Assembly (NCBI GenBank): GCA_963170055.1
Contig: CAUJGJ010000371.1
Coordinates: forward strand, 2,793,511-2,857,510
Direction of reading: 5' to 3'
DNA: 64,000 nucleotides
Source: Halisarca cf. caerulea
Lineage: Eukaryota; Porifera; Demospongiae; Chondrillida; Halisarcidae
How positions within the stretch are numbered: position 1 is the stretch's first letter; every line of letters starts with the position of its first letter. A program made the position numbers and the translations under genes. Of the stretch, positions 31,046 through 42,400 are shown one piece after another. The notes beneath the pieces were generated by a model, which ran no database searches, had not been told where the DNA came from, and saw nothing but the letters and a program-made list of their open reading frames with translations.

Positions 31046-31290
31046 TATATATTATAATAATATTTTGTATCCTGGTGTGGGGGCGAATTATAGGTGGATC
31101 AAAGGAAAAAGTGTGCTGACATTTGTGATGTAGCACAGGTCACTGATATACGCACACTTAATTTCTAATTGATGTCAGTAATTATTGATGTTAATTGGTA
31201 GGGTAAATGCATGGCTAAAACTGATCAACTCTGGATGAGACTGTACACACCAGCAGTTAACAGTGAATGGTTGCCAGAATACAAATTAGT

Positions 31291-31405
31291 TATATCCTGT
31301 CCAGGTGTGTTGCAGCAGAAATTAAATACAGTGCTGATGACCTTGGGCTTCACCCTCGGTCAATCAGCACTGTATTTCTACTGCAGTACACCTGGACAGG
31401 ATATA
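31291..31405. repeat. 115-bp long-stem hairpin
   Basis: TATATCCTGTCCAGGTGT at the left pairs with ACACCTGGACAGGATATA at the right. The stem continues through CAGCAGAAATTAAATACAGT / ACTGTATTTCTACTGCAG to GTGCTGATGACC / GGTCAATCAGCAC. The loop is only about 20 bp. It may be a foldback MITE or a small-RNA precursor-like hairpin. Confidence 0.7.
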
Positions 31406-32270
31406 AGTAATATATATATACATATATGCCATAAGTATAGGTTATAACCAGCTTCTAAACTGATGCGAGAGAGTTTAGTGCCTCGATCCCTTGCAATTCA
31501 CCTGCATTGAAAATGGGCACCAATTAGTTGATTGACTAATTTCCTTTTGTCAATTAACAGACCAAACCACAAAGATCTGCATTAATTTTCCCAACAATAC
31601 AGATCACACTGCTACTGTTTGAAGTGTACAATTGCAAACTCGCCACAACCTTTGATGTCGACCATAGTACATCAGTTTAGAATATACTATATATAATATT
31701 GCTTGCAGGCAATTATATTATTGCATGCATGTATAGGAAACATATAATAATATTATGTAGATTGTGCAAGTATACCTAATTTTAGAAATCAAGATACACG
31801 GACATATAATGAATATATACTTTATATATTATATTACACGCATACACTGTATAATATTATATAGAATGTTTGGCAGCTCTAACTGATGTGAAATGTATAA
31901 TATATTAGGCTTCCATCATATACTTCATCCGGCTCAATATTGCCCTATATAACCTGCACTACTAGTTCTCACGACTAGCATGAGCAATACAATAAAGCAT
32001 TATACTGCATGCATATATGTGTACATACATAATTAAATGTGAGTCCAACTGTTCTTAATTTTACAGGATTTACCTATATTAAGGTACACAAGACATATTA
32101 TGTTTCATGCATAAGAATATACTGTACATATAGGTATGGTACATGATTGTATAAACACAGCGGTGGAATCATACGTGTAATAGTATTTTAAACGGTTCAG
32201 TGAATATATTCATTATACACACACAGTGAACTCTATACAAAGTATTCCAGAAAATTAAATGCATTCACAA

Positions 32271-32806
32271 TTAGTTCATAATTGAGGTCAGGGACACAAG
32301 TGTTGCTTCATATTTACTTGAATGATCACTTTCCATCTTCAAAGCCTCAACAGCAGGAATGAATTGAGGGGGTAGGAGGCTCCTATATTCACTGAAACCT
32401 GTGAACAAACAGGAAGTGAACCAACAATATCCCAAGTTATACCAATCTACAAAAAGGTACAAAAAACAAAGACTTCACTAACACTGACCTGAATAGTGTA
32501 ATTGTAAAACCAGCCACATAGCCATTTGTTGCAAGTCTTGGGATTTTGAGCAAATATACAAATCCAATACTTCAGACAAAAAACGACCTGACACTTTTAA
32601 TCTTTTGTGCAATTCCTCTGCAGAATTACAAAAAAAATCGTTACTATTCACACTTGTAACTTGTAATACTGTAGTGGTACCACAGCCTGCATTGCAGGCT
32701 ATTGTAGCCCCCTAATTGGGCCCCAAAGGGGCCCAATTTTTGGGGTGAGCCATCAGACATGAGTGTGGGAGAGACCCCACACACACACCACATACACACA
32801 CATAAA

Positions 32807-32867
<61 letters not shown>

Positions 32868-35800
32868 TAAACACATAGATTGATACACATGAACAAACAG
32901 AGGTAAAAGTATCACGTAATTGCTTGCAATGCAGTATATGAACATACATACATATAACAAAATATGGTAAAGCTGCACTTACTTCTGCCCATTAGACATC
33001 CCAAAATGGTGGCACAGTTTAGCTGGATTTCCAGAATAGGGCTCTTCATTAATTGTAGGATGATTTTATAAAAATTTCCATCAAAAATAGTGAGCAATAT
33101 TGTTTGAACATCACCTATGGGTTGAATTTGCACATAATAAGACAAGTTGAAGCCAGAAAGATCAGCAGTCAGTTGGCTGAGGTTGAGTGAGACATTATAC
33201 AGTTCCAAATTCCAAGTACTCAATTGACACATATATACATAAATAATATCATTAGAATTGGAATCAACAGATTGAAAGGACTGGTACTGACGACACAAGT
33301 TTCCCTTACTTTACATGATTCAGAGATAAACACAAACAGAACAGGGTATGTACATAACAAAGACCAATATCAGCACAAGCTGTAACGTGCCACCATCAAA
33401 ATTATGCAACAGATGGAAGCTAAGGGTTTGAGTACTGGGTCATACATACTAAGATTCAACAGAACATTACATGACAATAAACATAGACATGTGTTTGTGA
33501 ACTACTACAAAGCACACACTATTAATAGGCCCACCAGATGAAGCCAGTGCAGACAAAGTAACGGTACACTCTGAAAGAACACGCTCTGTCACCACAGAAG
33601 AATCTCGCAGTACACCAGCTAAATGTGAAAGGCAACCTGACTCCAGTATACTCTATTGAAATCAAATCCGAATATGTTATGAAAAGTTATGAAGGTACCA
33701 ATAGAATGAGCATATACTAGCACGCAAGCAAACATACATTGACTCTATCTTCAGCTGCAAGGTTCCTGAGTGTACCAGCAACATGATACTGCAGGTCTGG
33801 GCAGTGGTGTGAATCTAGCAAAGTACCAAGTTCAGGGAGGAACCCAGCATCGACAATTGTACCCTTTGTGATAAAACAGATAACATTGTTAATGGATATC
33901 AACAACTACTGGACAAATGTCACCATCCTTACAGCATTGGAAGAATGTATTGAGAGGTTTCTAAGTGCTGCAACTGCTGCAACAGATACTTCTAGTGAAT
34001 CACTCTTTATAAGAATCAGTAGAGGAGCAAGGCCTCCACTTTTCACCAGTTGCACTTGGTATCTATCTACAATGTATAACACATACATACATCAATCCAA
34101 TGGTACCATGTGTGGTACTAACATAGTAGTCAATGATAGGATCAGACATTTACATACCTTCTGACGCTATATTTCTGAATGCAAGGCAGGATTGAGACTG
34201 GACCTAAGAATGCGCATAAAATTTAAGAAGAACTGAAATAAATACGTCTAAATACACAGGATTGTCTACACACACCCTTTGATTAGTTGATCTCATCAAA
34301 TAAACCAGTCTTTCAATGACAATGCCACCTTGGTGTTCCATAACCAATCTACGATGATGAACTATCAACAACAGCAAAATGTCTGCTGTACTCTATTTGC
34401 AAAAGGGGAACACTGTTACAGACTACAACATACGTACCTTCGACAACTATATTACTCAGAGCAGCTGCTGTGTAAAACTGAACACTTTCTTCAGGAGACT
34501 TCAACAAGTCAATTAGGACTGGAATAACTCCATATTCCACTAATTGCATTCGACATTTCCCTTCAGATAATGGAAATGTGAAACATCACAAGTTAACTCT
34601 GTGACACAAAAATGCACAAAGGAATACATCATGAAGTATTCATATTCATAAATTGCAGGAAAAACTGTATTACACAGTATAAAGTACTTTAACAATGCTT
34701 AGCTATATGTTCATATACGTAACATTGCATTAATATTTCTAACGACATAATTCCTTCAACAAATAGTAATATACGTACGTACTTACAAATGTGCATACCA
34801 ACCAATGGTTCCCAAATACATATATTAGGAAAAGACTCAACACAGTCTAGTGCACAGACACAAGAGCAATGCAAATACGTAAGGTATGTATATTAAACAG
34901 AAAAAAAAAAACAACGTATCACAAGAATGAAGAACAAAACATTAAATATTATATCAGAGAAACTGAACCACTACACCTACTCGCATTGAACATACTCCAG
35001 TAGCAGATCCAGACTTTTGAAAGGGAGGGGGGTATGACAGTATATGCAGACATTTTGTTTGATTATGCATGTGTATAATAAATGGCTGTTATGGAAGGCC
35101 TAGTGACTTCAGATCAAAGCTTCTGTTTGCTTTCATTGTCTAAATTGGCCAGGAAGGTAGTCATTTACAGTAGGTTAGCATAGAGTTATTTATGGGTTTT
35201 CCTAAGTTACTTCCTCAAATAAGTTTTGATATGGCACAAAATAAAATTTGAGTGGTCCAGCAAAGGGGGGGGGGGGGCAATCCCCCCCCCCCCCCCCCCC
35301 CCCAAATCCACCAATGTACTTTTAGCTAACAGCCTACGTACATATCATGCAAAGTGCTCCAACAATGCTAAACCTATTAACAAAGTAATATGTACGGTAA
35401 CACACGCTATCCATTCTGCATGACTCTATAGAGCACTTTGAAATTAAAAATGCTGAGCATACTGTGAAACTGTGAAATGTGACAGTTTCAATAATGTGAA
35501 CATACGTACATATTTGTATATATTGTACATACAGTACAGTATGTGTAAGAATGAACGCACAGTGCTCCAGCAATGCTGGATCCATTAACATAAGAGACAT
35601 ACGTTCAACGTCCATTCTGCATGACTTTATGGAGCACTGTGAAGTTAAAAATGCTGAGCATACTGTGAAATTGTGAAATGTGACAGTTTCGATATGTACG
35701 TACATACGTATGTATAAGTGCATATTACATATATGCTTGGCATAAGAGAATGGGAATTCAATATGTGTAATATGTATAAGCACATACTAAGACCTTGAAA

Positions 35801-38800
35801 GAAGACAGTTTCCTTATGTACTGCACATGGTTCAGAATGAATACATACAGTACATATGTACATACAGTACCAACCTGAATGTGACAGATTTAACAAAGCG
35901 CCACTAGCACCAACTTGCGCCTTAGTATCTGATTGTCGAGCCAAGTTGATCAAAGACCTCACAGCACCTTGATGAACAATGTCAAGCCTATTAGCATCTG
36001 CAGATTCAAATCAGGAAAAAGTATTGTATGATCAGCACTAGTTCCATGCAATCAGACAACAAGAGTTTCCATCACAGGATACAACAATTAACAGAGTACA
36101 AATAAACAAGTGTAACATAAAGTGGTGCATAACAAGAGATATCTGAAAACACTACATATGTATGTACGTACATACGTATGTACACCTGCCAAGCACAGAA
36201 GTACATACTGTATATACCAAGGTACAATGTGCAAGCTACTGATTCCACATATGAACAGTTTACTGTACAAGAGATAGAGTGCATGTAAAGCATTTAGACA
36301 TCATTTCTGTTCTCAAAAGGTTTTATCCTTAACAGTTCAAGTTTTAAGGCGACCATCAATGGGTGCTGGCTGTTATTGGGACACAAAAATACTCAGCATG
36401 AGACATTGAGAAAATTCCATTACAATGTATATACCTCCATGTAACAATGACATAAGTAGCAAATATGCAGGTACCATTGAACCAGTCATCTTACCTGAAG
36501 AGGCGAGAGTGGTAAGGCAAGCACAAGAGTTGCATTGAATATCCAAATTCTGGGATTTTAATAGGAAGATCAAAGGCCTTAAACATCCACTATGAATTAT
36601 GGAGCTCTTGTTCACAGCTGTATAGACAAAACACATACAGAAAATATGAAGAGAAAAGACAGAACCTACGTACAAACAAAACAGTAGGTCATCTCCAAAA
36701 GCTTTACTTCCTTTGCCTACTTAATACCCATACATACGTACACACTGTACTCCTAAATAAGCTACATATGTAATATGTGAATACACAAATGCAAGCAATT
36801 TTAGACCACACGTACATATTTTAACAACTTACCAGGTCCATACACCTTAACTACTGTATGTAACAGATTGCATGCCTGGACGAGAATGCAAAGACTAGTT
36901 TTATAAATATGTAGAATCCCAACTATGTGTTGATTGACATAAGTAATAGTGCAACATGGGTAACATCTTCACCCATTCTGAAGTTACTTCACACTCTTAA
37001 GCACATTTACGTAGCTGGTGATTATACTGCTACACCTGCATTATGCTATCCTTGATTGAGTAGTAATTGTTAAGTTGCCTCACCATTCACTTTGTTCTGC
37101 ACTAAGCGTACTAAGATGCCACTAATATGATGTCAGATGACTTAATACATCAGCCAGGGAACGTAACCTTTTAATGGTATATTCACTATACCTAAATCTG
37201 CTCTGACCACAGACCTTGGATTGAGAATATAAAAATTACACAGGTTATCCATCTTGACGCCTTAGGACTTTTGCCTTAAGAGTACCTGGTCACCTTCATC
37301 GATGTCATCAATCAAAAAAGAAGATGTGGGTTCAACTACGTACGTATCTACATACTGCAGATGTATGCAAAGCCTCATCCATGATATCAATCCAATTATT
37401 GATATAAGTAACCTACTTATTACATATATGTATGTACATACATATGTAATGTACGTACATCTAATTGACCTAAATACAAACACTTAAGTGCAAACAAGTT
37501 CAGGACCACCTACGTACATACATTAGCAACTTACCAGGTCCATATATCGCAAAATTCCCCATGGCCAGAGAGGAAATGCGAAGCACCTCATCATCAGATG
37601 AGAGTAGCAAATTAGTCATAGCCTCTAGCACTACACTCATGACTGGCTGGTGTGCTGTAAAAAGAAGCAAAGATACTATACAAACCTTCCTCAACATTTA
37701 TTAAAGGGAATTAAGCTGCCACAATGAGTACACGCTACACATATTCTTCCAATATACCGGAGAGAACACAACTAGGCCTGAGCAAGGTACCTCTCTGATT
37801 CTTCATCATAATAGCAACATTATGCTATAGTCCCACCAGTACATGCTATACATTACAGTACTTCTGTGATATTGCACACAGTTCAGTGTGTACTAAGCTG
37901 TTTGCAACACTGATCACAGGAATATTGTAATGTATAGTACATACGTACATGAGTAGATATGCAGATGGATAGGTATGACTGCTTTAGCAAACCAAAGGAA
38001 AGCTGAAACCAATGGATGGGCATATTTAGCATTACTTCATCTTACAGCACAAAGTGAGCTGGAAATAACCACATAGTTTTGAAGCAGTTTAGAAAATCAA
38101 CTATGTCACACTAATTTGCCTATGCCACACCAGATTGTGTAAATCCTATGCTGACATTTGTCACATAAAATATAAACATAAGACACCAAGTGTGGTAAGT
38201 CTAACTTGCACAAGGGATACAAGCTCTAAATAAAAATTGATCAGAAGATCAAACCATCTTTCTTTGATATTCTACAAACAAAGCACCACTACTCACAATT
38301 TTTGCTCATGCGCAGAAAACCAACAGCTGCATTCTTCTGCATCTCAACATTATCAGATAGAGTTAAGCTCATCAGAGACTGGATCTGCTTGAAATCATAG
38401 CCTGAGGGAGCAGCTGGATCTATAGTAATTGAGCAAAGTACTATGAATTTGAAGCAAGCATCAATGTACAAGTCAAAAAGTCTGTGAAGATACATACAAT
38501 AATGTTAGAACCTACAAAACAGACCCAGCTACGTAACGTAGGTGTGTATCAAGAACTGGTCTCTAATCCCACCCTCTTATCAGTAAGCTATGTAGTACTG
38601 CTGCATTACTAGACACTGAGTTGTATATGCCACAGACAAGAATAAACACATTTTTTGCAACCCAAGTTAGACAAAAGATCCAGTTTGTCACTGCCAGACA
38701 ACAGGGCTTGACTTTCATGGAGGATTTAGGTCCCACAATAACATACCATGCAAAGTTCACATGCTAAATTTCTACAATCAGAACAAACAGCTTGTACATT

Positions 38801-38945
38801 TGTAAAATTATACACATGTGCACACACACACACACACACGTGTGTGTGTGTGTGTGTGTGTGCTATTGTAACTGCAGATATTCCATGCTGCACCACCTAA
38901 TTACCATCGGGTTTGAGTATCTATGGTTCAATAAAGTGTGAAGTG

Positions 38946-39000
<55 letters not shown>

Positions 39001-39175
39001 ACTGTTACTAGACACTCCATGCTGCAACTATCGTCTTACCATCGTTCAATAAAGTGTGAAGTGACGTATTGTCAACAGCTTCCTCGTCAAGCAGTAGAGG
39101 GTCCGAAGTACTGGTAGGATAATTACCGTAAGCTCCGTATCGAGAATTAACACTTGTGTCAACGCAATTCCCCAT
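32271..39175 (-). CDS. VAC8-like armadillo-repeat protein with a possible N-myristoylation start
   Basis: Fourteen exons close in frame to 548 aa (yeast Vac8 is 578): 39175-39040, 38419-38297, 37654-37535, 36617-36495, 35997-35875, 34560-34438, 34361-34276, 34203-34158, 34066-33933, 33863-33738, 33652-33535, 33114-32983, 32617-32489, 32398-32271. The start MGNCVDTSVNS has Gly2 and Cys4, as expected for N-myristoylation plus palmitoylation. Tandem armadillo repeats follow, for example CRMQLVEYGVIPVLIDLLKS, then VQFYTAAALSNIVVEG, YQVQLVKSGGLAPLLILIKS and GTIVDAGFLPELGTLLDS, close to fungal Vac8. Vac8 acts on the vacuole membrane in inheritance, nucleus-vacuole contacts and autophagy. Here a lysosomal or vesicular membrane scaffold is inferred. 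Several exons are 120-123 nt in phase 1, about one armadillo repeat each. Confidence 0.88.
32778..32864. repeat. (CA)n-(CT)n-(CA)n microsatellite in VAC8-like intron
   Basis: About 85 bp of CACACA, then CTCTCT, then CACACA, inside the intron between exons at 32617 and 32983. It gives spurious Cys/Val and Arg/Glu frames. Confidence 0.9.
35265..35303. repeat. G13 and C22 homopolymer pair
   Basis: Thirteen G (35265-35277), then CAAT, then 22 C (35282-35303). The runs are complementary and can form a hairpin, or G-quadruplex and i-motif structures. They lie in VAC8-like intron 5. Assembly length error at such runs is likely. Confidence 0.9.
35350..35707. repeat. Tandem duplication of a CAGTGCTCCA element in VAC8-like intron 5
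   Basis: Two copies, about 35350-35500 and 35558-35707, share AAAAATGCTGAGCATACTGT and GAAATGTGACAGTTTC. Each has inverted AGTGCTCCA / TGGAGCACT ends around an interior of about 80 bp. The copies have diverged by several percent, and some ends are mutated (TAGAGCACTTT). Confidence 0.7.
36828..36890 (-). pseudogene. Decayed duplicate of VAC8-like exon 3 end and donor
   Basis: On the minus strand, TATGGACCTGGTAAGTTG is repeated from the true exon 3 donor at about 37535, with similar flanking ATGTACGTAC sequence. Upstream is an acceptor-like TTCTCGTCCAG. In the frame needed for splicing, the putative exon meets a TAA, so it cannot substitute for exon 3. Confidence 0.5.
38821..38999. repeat. Palindromic (CA)n(GT)n and a second (TG)n run, with a duplicated spacer
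   Basis: ACACAC then GTGTGT at 38821-38861 is self-complementary; a further TG run fills 38949-38998. The sequence after each run (CCATGCTGCA, then TTCAATAAAGTGTGAAGTGA) is duplicated at about 38887-38946 and 39017-39063. The second copy includes the exon 1 donor of the VAC8-like gene. Confidence 0.75.
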
Positions 39176-39471
39176 GGATCATCGTCGAGAGGACAGTTAG
39201 AGGAACAAACACCTACTTCGCATCACATAAAGGCGGCCATATTTCAGTTTAGCCTAACCCGACGATTCTGGCCACGCCAGACTAACCTGGTTTGGGGTCA
39301 GGATGTTAGGACGAGTAGGGATATTCCCGCATGGACATGTAATAGTTTTCCCGTTTCATCGTTCACCTACCGATAGCGATACCGACCTGATATGGACAGT
39401 AGATGAGTAGAAATACATTGGTCATGTTGTCTCGGCTCTTTGGTGTATATATTTTTCCGTCTTGAAGTGTC
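39176..39471. promoter_or_regulatory. Divergent promoter between VAC8-like and REV3
   Basis: Only 296 bp separate the two start codons, which point away from each other, so one bidirectional promoter is likely. The segment includes GGCGGCCATATTTCAG near 39231 and CACGCCAGACTAACC near 39273, the latter like the end of the AGTCTGGC MITE family. No TATA box is obvious. Shared regulation is inference from spacing. Confidence 0.55.
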
Positions 39472-42400
39472 ATGGCAACGTCAAATATAGAGAATAGTGT
39501 ATTTTCTTGTCGTGTCTTCCACTGTGATTATTATCTAACCAAGCCGTTGGATAAGTACGATGTGGCCTTTTCTGAGTTTAAAGGGAAACCTTCCAAGTAC
39601 TGTCCTGTGATAAGACTGTTTGGGAGCCTTCAAAATGGCGAAAAATGCTGTGTTCATATCCATGGCGTGTTTCCGTATCTCCTTATATGCTCGCATGGTC
39701 CAAAGACTGCAATCACACGCCAATACCTCCGACATCTCACAAAGAGTATTGATTTAGCATTGAGAGTGTCCTTTGGAGCTCCACGAGATACCTGCTACGT
39801 ATTCAAGATTACAGTTGTGGAAGCTATGTATGTGTGTGCACTTGTGTGCTGCGTTTGCATGGTGCATACGTATGTGCAGCACATCACTACATATTTACTG
39901 AAACTGCCTTACAGTCTGTCGTAGCCCACCCTTCCCTCTGTTTCTTTATTTTTATAGATTGTTATAAAATGAATGGGTCGACTACACCATACTAATCACT
40001 TTGTTATGCATGCTTGACTCCTCTTCCTAATGAGCCGTTCCTGAGGAATACACACTTGCTTAAGTCTTACTATTAGAAGTACTATGAACGATACTTATTT
40101 TGTGTTCTAACTTTAATTGTTGAACACTGTATTACTATCAAATTTTCCCTTAGAAATTCCAACATTCTATAGAAGTTCTAACATTACTTTGTTTGATCAG
40201 TGTATATGTATGCGATTTATGCTCAAATGCTCCTCTCCATTGGTCCTTCATCCTGACTGAATCACCCTGTTTTTGAACAGGCTAATGAGTAGTGCCAATA
40301 TGTCTAGGACTAAAGTGGTATCTTCTTGCCATGAACACTTGATGTAGTGTGTACACAGTTTGTGGTTTGTATATTGCATGTGTGAATGTGGAGAGTACAC
40401 ATATGAAATTCATGGATTGTTTCAGTTTTACATTTATATCCAGATATTGATTTTATCGATGTATTGCATGTTCCTTTAACACCAATACATAGCTCAATGT
40501 ATGGCTATTATGACACCAACCAAGTGTTCTTGAAGATTTTTCTCTACAATCCTTTACTAATTAAAAGGTATGGTGTACATTTGTATCTGTGTGAATTGAA
40601 CATTTTACCAGTCCTTTTTACGGTTTGGATTCTTTAGACTTGCTGAATTGCTGTTGTCTGGGGCCATATTGAATCGTGTTATGCAACCATACGAAGCTCA
40701 TGTTCCATACATATTGCAGGTGTAGTGGAAAACTTCTATGTTCCAGTGTGTGTTGTGGGCAACTAGTAAAACTTTGTATCTGAGTAGAGAGCTAATAATG
40801 CTTATATACGTATAATCTGCTATGCAGTTCTGACCCATTCTTCCACCACTTTCATCTCTCAATTCATAAATATATGTACAGTGTACATTGCTTGTGAACT
40901 TGGTGGGAGGTGTCCCAAATTGTGAGCATAGTTTGAGGTTTTGGATATACTATCACAAAGCTGAAAGATAGAGAAAGGTCCACCATTGCAATAAGTGTTT
41001 CACTGAATTCCCTTAACTGCAGATTTTCCTATTGTTAGCTCATTTATGCACCAGTTGAGGAGCCTAATGTTGTGTTTTAGCCAATGTCTATTCTTTTGGT
41101 CACCAATACCCGCCTAAAGTATGATCAAATAGTTGTCCGTTTGACCATGTGTAGCCATTGTCCTTTATAATAATGATATTAATATAGTATAATGACTGCT
41201 TGATGTCCATTTTTGACTGCCACTTGTACTGCAAATAACATTTGGTGACCAAATAGCTTTTCTGGCTCTAATACTAATGTGATTTGTAAATCATTTCTTA
41301 AGTTCCATATTCTTTTAATTCATGTAGTTTTTTATCGATTATAATCTACATGGAATGAATTTCTTGCACCTTCAAGCTTATAAGCGAAGACGTATGCAGA
41401 AGATTGATCAATCTACTTCTCTTTCACCAAGTCTATTGAACTCTACCAATGAGTAAGTCCATTGTACAAACATGTTTTAGTGACACCTGAGGGATTGATG
41501 AAAGTGTGATTGTATTACCTGTACATCCTGCTTGGGAGGGATACAACTATTTTTTGTCATGGGATGACACTAATGAATTTGTCCAATACATTGGCCTGTG
41601 ACCTTGTGCAATGGTGATAGGGTAAGGAAAGGGAAGTAGAACATCTAAAGCTTGGTTAGCCTGAGGTTTTCAATGATCTGATTGCCAGTGTGCTGTATCA
41701 AGAGTGGTTTGTTCAGTTTATACAAACCACTCTTTCCTTTAATCTTCGTACTCCCCATGACACAAGTATGGTTATACGTATATGTACGTACATATCATGT
41801 GCTACTGGAAGTTCTAATGTGACAATTACATATTTAATCTTGAACTTTACTCAGGCAGACATACCATGATGTTCCAGCTGTCAGTGTATGTTCATGGGAG
41901 ATTGATACAGTAGCTGCAGATATTCTGAACCCTAAAATTAATGTAGAAAAAAGTGCATACTCCAGGAATCCGGGCATCTCTGCTCTATGGGAGGAAGAGA
42001 GAAAAAGAAGGGAGAAACTCAGTCGTGAGGAAGATCTTGCTCCTCAGCCGTCTGCTGGTACGTATGTGTGCATACTTACATTAATGTGCATATCATTGTA
42101 TAGGCTTACATGGTAAGAGAAATTTGTAACTCTTGCAGGAATTTGTTGTTCCAGGGTCATTGTAGTTTTTGGGCCTCTGGAATGTGGTGAATGACTGTTG
42201 AAGTGCAAACCTCGTTAACATAAAATTGCTCAATATGAAATGTCTTTTAACACGAAATACAAGCCATGTCCAGAAGTCCAAGCTTTAGATGTTTTACTGT
42301 TTGCATCAAGTATTTAAGTTAAAGTTTAGCACAGTCCCCTGAGTTTGGTGTTGAAGAGGTTGGACTGTGTGTAATTAGTCTAATTTACATTTGCTATAAT

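Larger units (their letters stand above)
30303..32270. other. Convergent intergenic region, GLYR1-like to VAC8-like
   Basis: Both flanking genes end here. The region is AT-rich with a (TA)n run at about 30751-30787, a TIR element at about 30847-31045 and a strong hairpin at 31291-31405. No gene or canonical polyadenylation signal was identified with confidence. Confidence 0.45.

Noticed and set aside
40442..40492. Earlier acceptor for REV3 exon 2 at 40443
   Set aside because: Phase 2 from exon 1 gives a stop at once; the acceptor at 40492 gives a gap-free match to human REV3L.
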